A stretch of 64,000 bases of DNA from Bacteroidaceae bacterium (GCA_017559845.1 JAFYQQ010000082.1:1-64000); one strand, 5' to 3'. Positions 45,104-55,070 are shown, numbered from the stretch's first letter. Notes: generated by a model from the sequence alone, not told the origin. A program made the numbers and translations.

Positions 45104-46366
45104 TTATTCTTCGCGCATAGCATCCACCGGCTTTATGCGCATTGCCCTGTAGGCCGGGGCCAGTCCGGCAAGGACACCCAGCACGGAAAGTGTGCCAGCT
45201 GCCACCAATGCGGTGGAAAAGGTAATCTGGAACGAGATGGGGGCGGCATCAGGATTCACCTGACTATATACCACATCTCCGCCGTGCAGAAGGAGCACAG
45301 CCATGGTGATGCCGCTCATTCCGGCTAGCAATGTCAGCACCACACTCTCGCTCATTACCATGAATATGATGTCGGCCGGCGTGGCTCCGATGGCTCGGCG
45401 TATACCTATCTCCGTTGTGCGCTCCTTCACTGTCACCACCATGATGTTGCTCACGCCAATGACTCCAGACAGCAGAGTGCCTACGCCTATCATCCACACC
45501 AGGATGCTGATGCCGCCGAACAATTCGTCCATCATGGAGAACATGGCCTCTGCATTGACCATATTGACCGCCTGCTTGTCATCGGGATGGATGCGGTGCG
45601 CACGTTTCAGAACGGCCTCGGCCTTGGCCTGCACTTGTTTCATGTCATAACCTTCGCGTGCCGTGAGGCAGAGAATGTCCACACGCGAACCAATGTTGTA
45701 TGCCTGCTGCAGCGTGGTGTAGGGCATCAGCACCGTTGTGGTGGCATTGCCGCCAATGCTCATTCCGCCCTCAGTCTTTCCGCTCACACCCACCACGGTA
45801 TAATAAATGCCGTCTATCTGGAACGATTTTCCACACGGATTCTCCGTCAGCGAGAACAGTTCCTGATGGATACGCGACCCGATGACACACACCTTGCGGC
45901 GTTGTGCAATGTCCACTTCGTTTATTCCTCGTCCGTAGACAAGTTTGGGATTGTCCACCCTGTCGTATTCGGGAAACTGTCCGCAGATACTGACGTTGCA
46001 ACTCTTAGATTCGTTCAAGGCAGTACGCCCCCAGATACGGACGGTGGGCGTAACCACATCTGCCTCGGGCACGGCATGGCGCACACGCTCCACATCGGGC
46101 ACCTGTATAGACCACCAACGTCCCTTGCGGAAGCCCTGATAGGGTTTGCTAGTCTGCTGGCTGAACATGAAACCGGAATTGGTAGCAAAGCCGGCGAAGT
46201 TGGAGGACAGCAGATCTTCCATCCCCTTTCCACCGCCCATAAGGAGCAGGAGCATGAAGATGCCCCAAAAGATGCCGAACGCCGTCAGGAACGCACGCGT
46301 CTTATTGCGCAGGAGCGATTCTGTGATTTCGCCCCACTGATCACGGTCTATTCTTATAGGTATCAT
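45104..46366 (-). CDS. MacB/FtsX-type ABC transporter permease (second)
   Basis: 420 residues: helix near residues 24-42, a large periplasmic MacB-type domain of about 230 residues, and three C-terminal helices in the FtsX pattern (LVWMIGVGTLLSGVIGVSNIMV, ESVVLTLLAGMSGITMAVLLL, AAGTLSVLGVLAGLAPAY). Its start overlaps the previous gene's stop by 4 bases, implying translational coupling. It pairs with the other permease as a heterodimer. Confidence 0.93.
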   Translation of the reverse strand: MIPIRIDRDQWGEITESLLRNKTRAFLTAFGIFWGIFMLLLLMGGGKGMEDLLSSNFAGFATNSGFMFSQQTSKPYQGFRKGRWWSIQVPDVERVRHAVPEADVVTPTVRIWGRTALNESKSCNVSICGQFPEYDRVDNPKLVYGRGINEVDIAQRRKVCVIGSRIHQELFSLTENPCGKSFQIDGIYYTVVGVSGKTEGGMSIGGNATTTVLMPYTTLQQAYNIGSRVDILCLTAREGYDMKQVQAKAEAVLKRAHRIHPDDKQAVNMVNAEAMFSMMDELFGGISILVWMIGVGTLLSGVIGVSNIMVVTVKERTTEIGIRRAIGATPADIIFMVMSESVVLTLLAGMSGITMAVLLLHGGDVVYSQVNPDAAPISFQITFSTALVAAGTLSVLGVLAGLAPAYRAMRIKPVDAMREE

Positions 46367-47616
46367 GCGCGCAATGCTTCAATGGGTTTTACTTTGGAGG
46401 CCTTGTGCGCCGGGAAGAATCCGGCAACAGTTCCCGAAACAATCATGACAAACGTAGCCCACAGGCAAGTGGTAATGTCCACTGTGGGGTCCACGAAATA
46501 CTGCATCGTGTCCACACCGAAGTCCAGTGTGCGGTTGCCCACACTGGCATCCATGTACGAACAGAATGCCACTCCGGCAAACATGCCGATGTAGCCGAAT
46601 ATACCAGTAATGATGATGCTTTCAAAGATTATCATGCGGATGATGTTCCAGGGCGTAGCGCCCAAAGCCTTGCGGATGCCAAACTCGCGTGTCCGTTCCT
46701 TGACGGCAATCAGCATGATGTTGCTTACGCCCACCACTCCGCTCAGAAGCGTAAGCATTCCCAAAACCCAAAGTGATACCTGCAGGATGGAGCTGGCACG
46801 GTTCATCTGCTCGTTGTCCCGCGCCTGGTTCCATATCCATACGGCACTTTGGTCTTCGGGATGGAATGTGTGTATACTGCCCAATCCCTGGCGCAGACGG
46901 GTTTCAAAGGATTCGTTTTTCTCTTCCGTATCCAGATCTTTTCCCGAAATCATCAACTCATCCACGGCTGTTCCCTTGCCATACAAGGTCTGTACGGTTG
47001 TGTACGGTGTGTAAAGCGTGGTTTGCGAGGACATCTGGTTGTCTTCGTATATACCCACTACGCGGAAATACTTACCGTCAATCAAAAGATGTTCATTCAG
47101 CAAAGATTTTCCACGGGGTGCAAGTTCCTTCTCCCTCTTTTCACTCATCAACAGCACTTTGCGGCGTTCGGCGACATCCAAGTCATGAATCATGCGGCCC
47201 TGGATCACTTTCAACGCAGACATTTCCGCATAACGGGGATGGATGCCTTTCAGTTCCACTCCAGCCAGATATTCTGTCCCGTAAGAAGCAGTAAGACCCG
47301 ACTGGTTGATAATGGAAGTCACGCCCTTGGTTTCGGCAGGGAAGCGCTGGCTTACCATCTTCTCATCCCGATGGTCCAGGACAATACGGCGTCCGCGTTC
47401 CATGCCGTCAAATGCACGGCTGGTCCATCCGCCCCACACATGGATGGCATCAAATGAGAATCCACTCTGGTTCTTGTTAAAAGTGTGGATAATACCATTT
47501 CCTGCACCCTGCAGGACAATCATAAGGAACAATCCGCTTGCCACGGCAATGCCTGTGGCCAAAGTACGCATTTTGTTGCGCATGACAGAACCCCATATCT
47601 CGTAAAGAATTTCCAT
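46363..47616 (-). CDS. MacB/FtsX-type ABC transporter permease (first)
   Basis: 417 residues with the same four-helix MacB/FtsX layout as the next gene (EIWGSVMRNKMRTLATGIAV; LWVLGMLTLLSGVVGVSNIMLIAVKERTREFGIRKALGATP). The two permeases are clear paralogues and probably form a heterodimer with two copies of the ATPase. MacB-type transporters drive conformational change in the periplasm to push peptides, antibiotics or lipoproteins out; the substrate here is unknown. Confidence 0.93.
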   Translation of the reverse strand: MEILYEIWGSVMRNKMRTLATGIAVASGLFLMIVLQGAGNGIIHTFNKNQSGFSFDAIHVWGGWTSRAFDGMERGRRIVLDHRDEKMVSQRFPAETKGVTSIINQSGLTASYGTEYLAGVELKGIHPRYAEMSALKVIQGRMIHDLDVAERRKVLLMSEKREKELAPRGKSLLNEHLLIDGKYFRVVGIYEDNQMSSQTTLYTPYTTVQTLYGKGTAVDELMISGKDLDTEEKNESFETRLRQGLGSIHTFHPEDQSAVWIWNQARDNEQMNRASSILQVSLWVLGMLTLLSGVVGVSNIMLIAVKERTREFGIRKALGATPWNIIRMIIFESIIITGIFGYIGMFAGVAFCSYMDASVGNRTLDFGVDTMQYFVDPTVDITTCLWATFVMIVSGTVAGFFPAHKASKVKPIEALRA

Positions 47617-47631
47617 CCGGCAGATTTTCCT

Positions 47632-48348
47632 TTATTTCATTACTGTTCCGTGTCCAAAAGGCGATGCCGTAGGGTCCACGTTGTCCTCTATCCGTTCAAT
47701 CAGGCCGTCCTTGATGTGGACAATCTTCTGTGTCTGATAGGCCACACCGCTTTCGTGGGTTACCACAACAATGGTCATTCCCTGCTGATGCAATGCCTTC
47801 AGCAAATTCATTACTTCCACCGAAGTGCGGCTATCCAATGCACCCGTGGGCTCGTCTGCCAGAATGATACGCGGCTGTGTGATCAAGGCACGGGCTATAG
47901 CCACACGCTGCTTCTGACCGCCGGAAAGTTCGTTCGGATAATGGTGTGCCCAGTCGCGCAACCCAACCTTTTCAAGATACTGCATGGCCAGTTCGTTACG
48001 CTTGCGACGCGACACGCCCTGATAGAAGAGCGGAAGCGCCACATTCTCCATGGCATCCTTGAAAGGGATAAGATTGAAGCTCTGGAAGATAAAACCAATC
48101 ATACGGTTTCTGTAGTGTGCCGCCTGCCTTTCCTTCAAATGGCGGATGGGGGTGTTATCCAACAGGTATTCGCCTTCGTCATAATCATCAAGAATGCCCA
48201 ATATGTTGAGCAACGTACTCTTGCCCGAGCCGCTGGCGCCCATGATGGCCACAAACTCGCCTTTACTGATGTGAAGGTCTATTCCTTTGAGGACATGCAA
48301 GGGCTGCACACCCTGATAGGTCTTATGAATACCGGATAATTTAATCAT
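47632..48348 (-). CDS. ABC transporter ATP-binding protein (MacB/LolD type)
   Basis: The ATG at 48348 (MIKLSGIHKTYQGV) is chosen; the 7-codon upstream extension begins at TTG. The 238-residue ATPase has Walker A GASGSGKST, Q-loop FIFQSF, signature LSGGQKQR, Walker B IILADEPTG and H-loop VVVTHE. First gene of the efflux operon (ATPase, two permeases, adaptor, TolC-like). A minus-strand -7-like TATTTTTG at 48374-48367 may be the promoter; its -33 element is poor. Confidence 0.93.
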   Translation of the reverse strand: MIKLSGIHKTYQGVQPLHVLKGIDLHISKGEFVAIMGASGSGKSTLLNILGILDDYDEGEYLLDNTPIRHLKERQAAHYRNRMIGFIFQSFNLIPFKDAMENVALPLFYQGVSRRKRNELAMQYLEKVGLRDWAHHYPNELSGGQKQRVAIARALITQPRIILADEPTGALDSRTSVEVMNLLKALHQQGMTIVVVTHESGVAYQTQKIVHIKDGLIERIEDNVDPTASPFGHGTVMK

Positions 48349-48489
48349 GCTGATATTATGTGAGGGCAAAAATACATATTATAGACGTAAATAGTGGCAA
48401 TAAATTACATTTCCCACGCATAAATTGTGGATATTTAACAAAAATTAACATTGTTGGCCGTTTTAGTGGACAAGAATATGCATACAGCC

Positions 48490-48520
48490 TTGCTCTATCA
48501 GACAAATTCCCGTAACTTTG
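48490..48520 (+). promoter_or_regulatory. promoter of the AddB-like nuclease gene
   Basis: TTG at 48490-48492 and TAACTTTG at 48513-48520, with 20 bases between. The -7 element covers an upstream in-frame TTG, which rules out that codon as a start. Confidence 0.75.
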
Positions 48521-48562
48521 TCTGTGCATAACCCCATTTTCTCACACAAACGCAAACAGTAT

Positions 48563-51448
48563 ATGTCCAAGCAAAGCTTTCTCTCGTTGGTGGCTTCAGA
48601 CCTACTTAAGAAATTCGGAAAGAACCAGAATCGGGTTACAGTGGTTTTTCCCAACAAACGTGCCAGTCTGTTCCTCAACCAGGAACTTGCCCGCATCAGC
48701 CCCGAACCGGTGTGGGCACCACGCTACTGCACAATGGGAGACATCTTCATGAAACTGACCGACCTGTCCAGAGCGGAAAACATCGAGTCTGTCTGTACAC
48801 TTTACAAGATATACAGCGAGGTGATGGGCGAGGATACGGCTGAAACGCTGGACCAGTTTTACGGTTGGGGCGAAATGCTCCTGGCCGACTTTGACGACAT
48901 AGACAAGCATCTGGCCGATGCCAAAAATCTGTTTGCCAACATCCACGACTTGCAGGAGATGACAGACCTGTCCTACCTCACGCCCGAACAGGAAGAGGCT
49001 TTGCGCAACTTCTTCCAGCATTTCGACCTTGAGAGGAATTCAGTCCTGCAAAAGCGGTTCCTGCAACTATGGGAACACATGCACGAACTCTATTCCCGTC
49101 TGAAACAGGCGCAAGAGGAACGCGGATGCTTGTACGAAGGCGCCTTGTTCCGCAATGTCATTGAGCGGCTCAAAGATGACGGCACGCGGGAGGATATGCT
49201 GGAGAAACTGCCCCAACACATTGTCTTTGCTGGGTTTAATGTGCTGAACGATGTGGAGGAGCAGCTCATGCTTACCCTGAAAAAAGCACACCGTGCATAT
49301 TTCTACTGGGATTATGACATTTACTATACATACGCAGAAAGCAACGAGGCCGGGCTGTTCATGCGGCACAACCTCAGTCTTCTGGGCAGTGAACTGCCAG
49401 AAGAACTCTTCGACAACATTTCCAAGATAAAGGACATCACATACATTTCTACCAGTTTTGACAATGCACAGGCCCGTTATGCCACCACATGGTTGCAAGG
49501 GGATTTAGACCCGACAACCCGAAACAATGCCATTGTCCTTTGTGACGAATCCCAACTGCTGCCGCTCCTGCACTCCATTCCACACGAGGGGGAGCCCGGC
49601 CATCCCAAAGCCATGAATGCGACAATGGGATTCCCGCTGAGAGACACACCGGTGTACAGTTTCGTCACAGCCTTGGTAAACTTGCAGACCGAGGGTTACG
49701 ACACCCATCGGAAACAATTCAGGCGCTCGGTCCTGCGTACATTGCTCAAGCATCCCTACTACCACATGATTGATGCGGATTATGCCGTGCAATACACCGA
49801 AGGGAACAACGAGACCCTGCTGCAATACCTGATTACGCTTATCCGCCAAGTGGGAAAAAACTTTTCCACTATAGAGAGTCCCAACCTTTACGAACAGCTC
49901 TACATAGAAGCCATTTTCCAAACACACAGGATGTTGCAGCAGTTGCTCCAACTGATCCAGCGTGATGACATTCCGCTGAAGGTGGAACAAGCCACCCTAC
50001 GCCGTCTTCTGCGCAACCTTTTGGCTGGCATAAATATCCCCTTCCACGGCGAACCCGCTGTGGGCATTCAGATTATGGGCGTGCTGGAGACACGTTGTCT
50101 GGACTTCAGCCACATGCTCATCCTCAACCTTGAAGAGGGCAGACTGCCGAAGAACATCCATGAGAGCAGTCTGATTCCCGCTTCTTTGCGCGAGGCTTTC
50201 GGACTGACCACCATCCGTCATAAGATTGCGGTCTATGCCTACTACTTCTATCGCCTTATCCAGCGTGCCGAATACATCACCTGTGTCTACAATGAACACA
50301 GTTCCGGAAATGCGCGCCACGAAATGAGCCGTTTCCTTAGACAACTGCAGGCAGAGACCGACCTTCCCATCCGCAATTTCAGAATTACCACCGAACCTCA
50401 AATTTGTGACCAGAAGGAACTTAAGGCCGAGAAGAGTCAGGAGACAATGGACTTCCTGCTGTCCAAATATGCAATTGGAAACCAAAGCGAAGGCAAGGCA
50501 CGCATCTTAAGTCCGACAGCCATCAACACTTACATAGACTGCCCCTTACGTTTCTACTATCAATATGTGGCGGGGCTGAAGACCAAGGACAATCCGGACG
50601 ATCCTAACATGCTGCCCATCTTGGGTACCATCCTGCACGACACGGCCGAACTGGTCTACACGCAGATTATGGAACGTTATGGTACGCGACAAATCCAGAA
50701 GGAGTATCTCAACCCATACGTGGCACAGCCCAAACTGCACATCGCGCCTTTGATGGAAATCCTGTTCGACGTGCATCTGTTCCACCCCATAGAAGAGGAC
50801 GAGGAACGCAAAAAGCGCATACAGGCTTTCCTTTCATCGGGACAAAAGCCCGCCAACGAATATTCCGGAGAGCAGATTATATATTATAATGTGTTGCTGA
50901 CCTATCTGACCCAGCTCTTCCGTTACGACCTCCGGCACACCCCCTTCACCATCATCGGCATGGAAACCGAGCGTTCCATGACACTGACCATTGACCATCC
51001 CACAGGTCCGCTGACCGTACGCACCGGCGGACGCATTGACCGCATTGACATCATGGACGGCAAATGCCGCATAGTGGATTACAAGACGGGAGGCAGCCAC
51101 AATGAAGACGTGTCCAATCTGGACAAGGTGTTCGTTCCCTCGCAGACACGCAACGGCTACTATCTGCAAACCATGCTTTATGCCCTGGCACAGCTTCTGC
51201 ACGAAGAGCCACAGCATCCCGTTGTTCCAGCGCTCTTCTTCGTTGGGAAAGCGGCGGACGACAAACAATATGACCCCACGCTGAAAATAGGGAAGGCTCC
51301 CATCGAGGATTTTTCCGAATATGCCGAAGAGTTCATGGAACGACTGAAGGGAGTGCTTTCCGAACTGTTCAATCCAGAGATTCCCTTCACGCAGACATGC
51401 CAAAATGACAATTGCAAATACTGTCCCTACAACATGCTTTGTCATTAA
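48563..51448 (+). CDS. AddB-like PD-(D/E)XK nuclease with iron-sulfur cluster motif
   Basis: 961 residues from the ATG at 48563, 42 bases past the -7 element. The N-terminal half is a degenerate UvrD-like helicase (VVFPNKRASLFLN, HIVFAGFNVL). The C-terminal nuclease has GGRIDRIDIMDGKCRIVDYKTGG near 815-845. Four Cys typical of the AddB 4Fe-4S staple are present: one in YIDCPLRFYY near 658, three at the C-terminus in CQNDNCKYCPYNMLCH. Family role: double-strand break end processing. The AddA partner is not in the window. It stands alone with its own promoter. Confidence 0.9.
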   Translation: MSKQSFLSLVASDLLKKFGKNQNRVTVVFPNKRASLFLNQELARISPEPVWAPRYCTMGDIFMKLTDLSRAENIESVCTLYKIYSEVMGEDTAETLDQFYGWGEMLLADFDDIDKHLADAKNLFANIHDLQEMTDLSYLTPEQEEALRNFFQHFDLERNSVLQKRFLQLWEHMHELYSRLKQAQEERGCLYEGALFRNVIERLKDDGTREDMLEKLPQHIVFAGFNVLNDVEEQLMLTLKKAHRAYFYWDYDIYYTYAESNEAGLFMRHNLSLLGSELPEELFDNISKIKDITYISTSFDNAQARYATTWLQGDLDPTTRNNAIVLCDESQLLPLLHSIPHEGEPGHPKAMNATMGFPLRDTPVYSFVTALVNLQTEGYDTHRKQFRRSVLRTLLKHPYYHMIDADYAVQYTEGNNETLLQYLITLIRQVGKNFSTIESPNLYEQLYIEAIFQTHRMLQQLLQLIQRDDIPLKVEQATLRRLLRNLLAGINIPFHGEPAVGIQIMGVLETRCLDFSHMLILNLEEGRLPKNIHESSLIPASLREAFGLTTIRHKIAVYAYYFYRLIQRAEYITCVYNEHSSGNARHEMSRFLRQLQAETDLPIRNFRITTEPQICDQKELKAEKSQETMDFLLSKYAIGNQSEGKARILSPTAINTYIDCPLRFYYQYVAGLKTKDNPDDPNMLPILGTILHDTAELVYTQIMERYGTRQIQKEYLNPYVAQPKLHIAPLMEILFDVHLFHPIEEDEERKKRIQAFLSSGQKPANEYSGEQIIYYNVLLTYLTQLFRYDLRHTPFTIIGMETERSMTLTIDHPTGPLTVRTGGRIDRIDIMDGKCRIVDYKTGGSHNEDVSNLDKVFVPSQTRNGYYLQTMLYALAQLLHEEPQHPVVPALFFVGKAADDKQYDPTLKIGKAPIEDFSEYAEEFMERLKGVLSELFNPEIPFTQTCQNDNCKYCPYNMLCH

Positions 51449-51591
51449 AGGAATCTTCTAAAAAGATGACAAAAACAGCAAAATTGTAAACAAATATAAA
51501 CGTCTCACAAAGTTTCTTAAACTTTCCGGGAAGATATAATAATGGCACGCATTTTGAAGTTATTATGATGTAACGTCAAAACAGCGAAGCC

Positions 51592-51846
51592 ATGACAAAG
51601 ACCATTATTGCCACATTGAAGGGAGTCCTTGATTCCTCAATTGCCATTTTGCTTGACACCGCCCATAAAGTGGGCGAGGTTCTTGACATCAGCAACATCA
51701 CCAAACTGGTGCCCACAGACACGGACTACACCGCGTTCTTCAGGAACTATGTCAACTTCTGCACCAGTAACGGCAGCAAGCAGTTCCGCATCGAATCCAT
51801 CAACCAGACCCAGGAAGGATTCGAAATCATGGTTTCTCCGGTATAG
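51592..51846 (+). CDS. hypothetical 84-residue protein
   Basis: A small acidic protein (MTKTIIATLKGVLDSSIAIL...) with an N-terminal amphipathic helix, a central NITKLVPTDTDYTAFF segment and C-terminal strands (FRIESINQTQEGFEIMV). No signal peptide, no recognised domain. It has a clear start and stop and tail-to-tail spacing of 13 bases from the TerB-DnaJ gene. Coding appears likely from its amino-acid composition, but its function is unknown. Confidence 0.6.
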   Translation: MTKTIIATLKGVLDSSIAILLDTAHKVGEVLDISNITKLVPTDTDYTAFFRNYVNFCTSNGSKQFRIESINQTQEGFEIMVSPV

Positions 51847-51859
51847 TTCCGTTGCGATA

Positions 51860-52678
51860 TCACTTCATTCCCCTTGCCGCATAAATGCGGTCCTTCGCTT
51901 CGGTAATCTTGCTGAACTGGGCAGCTGCCGCATCGCGGGCTGCCTCGCCTTGCTGGGCCACCTTGTCGGGATGGTACTTCAACGCCAGCTTGCGGTAGGC
52001 CTTGCGCACCTCATCGTCCGTCGCACTTGATGAAATGCCAAGTGTACGATAGGCTTCGTCCAGACTATTGAAGGAAGAATAAGACTGAGAGGAAGAATAT
52101 GTACCACCCAAAAGTTGGTCAACCAAGTGGGCGCCAAGGCCCAAATAGGTGGCGATGAAGCGCAAAGCCTGAATCTCAACGGGCGCAATAGTAGCATCCA
52201 CCTTGGCCATCTGTATCAGCACTTGCATCAGTTGGATGCGCTGATGAGAAGGCATATACATGGCCAACATCTGGCAACTGATGGCCACATTCCTTTCCCA
52301 TTGCGCCACCGGCATCGCTTTCTTTTGCTGGAAAATCTGCAGAATAATCTCCTCGCCCCTGCTCTCCTGAGAACCGCCAAACTGTGTCCGCAGGAAATTC
52401 CTCACATATTCCATTTCGCTGTGCATGATTCGGCCGTCCGCATGTATGACATGGGCAAACACCGTCATCAGCGCACGCAACAGATCATTTTGCGAAGAGG
52501 AAGAGCTGCCGTATGCCCTTTCACTTCCCATCCCGGATTTCCCTTTGAAAAAGGAATAGAGGTAATTGTCTATCACACTGCCAATCCAGTAACCGACAAA
52601 AGCATACCAGATGCGGAAGAAAAACGGTCCGCGCTGTATGAATCCCCCTAAAGCCAATACCCACCTGAAGAAACGCAT
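51860..52678 (-). CDS. TerB-DnaJ domain membrane-associated co-chaperone (DjlA-like)
   Basis: 272 residues: an N-terminal hydrophobic helix ([22 protein letters not shown]), a TerB-like helical domain (about 65-170, [28 protein letters not shown]), a Ser-rich linker, and a C-terminal J domain with the HPD motif at about 236-238 (KYHPDKV). This is the DjlA architecture: a membrane-tethered J protein that stimulates DnaK. A minus-strand -7 TATCTTTG lies at 52727-52720. Confidence 0.88.
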   Translation of the reverse strand: MRFFRWVLALGGFIQRGPFFFRIWYAFVGYWIGSVIDNYLYSFFKGKSGMGSERAYGSSSSSQNDLLRALMTVFAHVIHADGRIMHSEMEYVRNFLRTQFGGSQESRGEEIILQIFQQKKAMPVAQWERNVAISCQMLAMYMPSHQRIQLMQVLIQMAKVDATIAPVEIQALRFIATYLGLGAHLVDQLLGGTYSSSQSYSSFNSLDEAYRTLGISSSATDDEVRKAYRKLALKYHPDKVAQQGEAARDAAAAQFSKITEAKDRIYAARGMK

Positions 52679-52877
52679 ATATTATATATAATGTATATGT
52701 AAAGTCTGACAAATCTGCGCAAAGATACGGCATTTTCTCAACATACCGAAACATTGACGCAAAATATGTCCTTTACGAAAAACAAACAACTCCAAAGGAC
52801 TTACCTAATTCAGCGCATCCAGGGCAAAGCCATAAAAAACTTGTCCGCATTAAGAGAAATTGTTTTTTAGCTTAACT

Positions 52878-53019
52878 GAAAAAGTTTTTTGTCAACAGTG
52901 AAAAGTTCGTTCCATTAGTTGGAACGTATGTTTCATCAGTTGGAACGTACGTTTCATCGGCTGGAATGTATGTTTCATCTGTTGGAACATAACTTTCACC
53001 ACAGAGAAAAAACTTTTTC
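52878..53019. repeat. four 21-base tandem repeats inside a 13-base inverted repeat
   Basis: Units start at 52917, 52938, 52959 and 52980, with consensus AGTTGGAACGTATGTTTCATC. They sit between GAAAAAGTTTTTT (52878-52890) and AAAAAACTTTTTC (53007-53019), so the whole block can fold as one stem with the repeats in the loop. The 52679-53358 gap holds this block, the 74-base promoter repeats, and the minus-strand promoter of the TerB-DnaJ gene; no gene is supported in it. Confidence 0.8.
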
Positions 53020-53125
53020 ACCACTGTGCTACAACAATTTAAGCACTATGTTTCAGGAATGTGGCAAGTATGCAGGAAAACAGTCATTGTGAAATGCCGG
53101 AAAACGATGCTTTTTTCTGCTGTCC

Positions 53126-53340
53126 CCGAAAGGGCTGCCGCTCGGATATACCCAAGTAAACTTGGTATTTCGCCCGCTTAATCGCACCTTTGTCTTACGC
53201 CGAAGGTACTACCGCTCGGAAATACCCAAGTAAACTTGGTATTTCGCTCGCTTAATCGTATCTTTGTCTTACGCCGAAGGAACTGCCGCTCGGAAATACT
53301 CAAGTAAACTTGGTATTTCGCTCGCTTAATCGTACCTTTG
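53126..53340 (+). repeat. three tandem 74-base promoter-bearing repeats
   Basis: Units begin with CCGAA at 53126, 53200 and 53274, an exact 74-base period. Each has a hairpin (AATACC..CAAGTAAACTTG..GGTATT), then CGCTCGCTTAATCG (CGCCCG in the first), then a -7 element: CACCTTTG, TATCTTTG and TACCTTTG. A TTG 20 bases upstream of each -7 supplies the -33 element, so each unit is a complete Bacteroidetes promoter. The last would start transcription of the TPR-HTH gene at 53359. Same family as 5671-5769. Confidence 0.88.
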
Positions 53341-53358
53341 TACCATAACACCTACAAT

Positions 53359-55053
53359 ATGGTAAGAAAAATACTCTTTCCTCTCCTACTCACCGCCCTG
53401 GTGGCATGTACGGAACACGGCGAGTTTGAGCGCAAACTGGCCGTGGCGGACAGTTTGATGGCGGCGGAACCCGATTCCGCCTATCGCATGTTGGATGCCA
53501 TGAGCGACGAAGCCGGACAGATGCCCCAAGCGAAGCGTATGCGACATCTTCTGCTACGCACACAGGCACAGCGCCATGCTGGCATAGGCTTCACATCGGA
53601 CAGCATTTCCAACCTGCTGGTCTCGTATTACAACGCGCACGGCACACCTAACGAACGCATGACAGCACATTATTTAAAGGGATGCTCCTATCTTGAGCTG
53701 GGCGACGAGCCGGCAACTTTGCGCAGTTTCAATGAGGCAGTGGGCACGGCCGACACTTCCGCCCTGGACTGCAATTACGCGCAGATGGGCGACATCTACG
53801 GACAGATTGCCCGCATCTACAACAATCATGCCATGCCGGACAGCGCCTTGCGGGCCTACGGACTGGCGGAACACTATGCGCGAAAGGCCAATGACACCAT
53901 CAACGTGATTACCATCTGGGGCAACAAGTCAAATGTCCTCATTGACCTGGGACGTATCAGCAAAGCCCTGGAACTGAGGGAAAAGGCCGCAGAACGTTTC
54001 AAGGCCATGGGCTATTCCAAAAAAGCGGCAAGGGTAAAGGGGCTTTGCATCAAATGGTACATACAGCAAGGCGAGCTGGACAAGGCCAAGGCCGCCATGG
54101 ACGAATACGAGACCATTTCGGGCTATTCCCGCATTAAAGACGAGACCAAGAGCGGATGGGAATCCTATTTCCACATCAAAGGAACATATTATCTGGAAAC
54201 CGGGAAGCTTGACTCTGCCAACTATTATTTCAAGAAACTTAAACTGGCCAGCGACACATTATTCAACATACAGACCGCGCAGAAGCTACAGAACGCACAG
54301 TCGATGTACAACTATATGCGTCATCAGGAAGCTGCGCACAGAAAGGAGTTGGAATCCAAGAACGTACAACTGAGGCTGTACAGAGGGATTGCTTTCACCC
54401 TGCTTTTTGCTGCAGTCATGTCCGTCTTTGTGCTGTTGCTGCGCAGACGGATAAGGAGAAACGAACGTCAGTTGGTAGTTGTTAGGCGCGAGAACTCCAG
54501 GCTGAACGTACTAATTGGCAATAACAACAGGAAACTGGACGAGCTGAATGGTCTGATTGAGGAAAAAATATCCATCATAACTGCGCTCAACGACCAACTG
54601 AACCAACAGGCCATAGACCTGAACAGCTATCACAAGCAGGCAGAAACCATACAGCAGCTGAACGAGAGAATTGCGCATTACGAGACAGAAATGATGAACC
54701 AGGTTACTGCCAACCTGATGAACAGGCTGGCAGAAGAGCCAGCCCTTATGGTCGTTTTCCAAAAACTGAAGGCAAGAAAAGAATATCTTTCCAAGAGCGA
54801 ATGGACCGATCTGTACAGCACGGCAGAGAAATATTTCCCGGCATTGTGTAACATAAAGACCAACCCGAAGGTTTCCGTCAGCGAGTACCAGATATGCGTG
54901 CTGACCAAATTGGGACTGCGCATAAACGACATCATCTATCTGACCCAAATCTCCGCAAGCAACATCAGCAACATGCGCAGCCGCATGCTGTCAAAGCTGT
55001 TCGGTGTGGAAGGCGGAGCCAAGGATTTTGACATCAGGATAAAGAGCCTCTGA
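53359..55053 (+). CDS. TPR / transmembrane / HTH regulatory lipoprotein (DUF6377-like)
   Basis: The ATG at 53359 lies 18 bases after the last -7 element and gives MVRKILFPLLLTALVAC, a lipoprotein-type signal (Cys17). The 564-residue protein has about five TPR-like helical repeats outside the inner membrane (residues 20-330), one transmembrane helix near 340-365 (IAFTLLFAAVMSVFVLLLRRR), a coiled coil (370-450), and a C-terminal LuxR-like helix-turn-helix near 505-550 (VSEYQICVLTKLGLRINDIIYL). This is the layout of Bacteroidetes one-piece sensors that read a periplasmic signal and bind DNA from the membrane. Probable regulator of the downstream secreted-protein genes. Confidence 0.85.
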   Translation: MVRKILFPLLLTALVACTEHGEFERKLAVADSLMAAEPDSAYRMLDAMSDEAGQMPQAKRMRHLLLRTQAQRHAGIGFTSDSISNLLVSYYNAHGTPNERMTAHYLKGCSYLELGDEPATLRSFNEAVGTADTSALDCNYAQMGDIYGQIARIYNNHAMPDSALRAYGLAEHYARKANDTINVITIWGNKSNVLIDLGRISKALELREKAAERFKAMGYSKKAARVKGLCIKWYIQQGELDKAKAAMDEYETISGYSRIKDETKSGWESYFHIKGTYYLETGKLDSANYYFKKLKLASDTLFNIQTAQKLQNAQSMYNYMRHQEAAHRKELESKNVQLRLYRGIAFTLLFAAVMSVFVLLLRRRIRRNERQLVVVRRENSRLNVLIGNNNRKLDELNGLIEEKISIITALNDQLNQQAIDLNSYHKQAETIQQLNERIAHYETEMMNQVTANLMNRLAEEPALMVVFQKLKARKEYLSKSEWTDLYSTAEKYFPALCNIKTNPKVSVSEYQICVLTKLGLRINDIIYLTQISASNISNMRSRMLSKLFGVEGGAKDFDIRIKSL

Positions 55054-55070
55054 AAATTCAGTGTACAGTT

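Noticed and set aside
43856..45328. Open frame of 490 codons on the plus strand
   Set aside because: Antisense to the adaptor and TolC-like genes; His-rich, no domain, no promoter.
48349..48562. Upstream in-frame TTG starts for the ATPase and the AddB-like gene
   Set aside because: The AddB TTG falls within its own -7 element, and the ATPase TTG precedes a well-placed ATG that begins the conserved fold.
53126..53340. Possible CRISPR array
   Set aside because: The 74-base units are repeated throughout with no unique spacers, and there are no cas genes. The 41- and 21-base arrays fail for the same reason.
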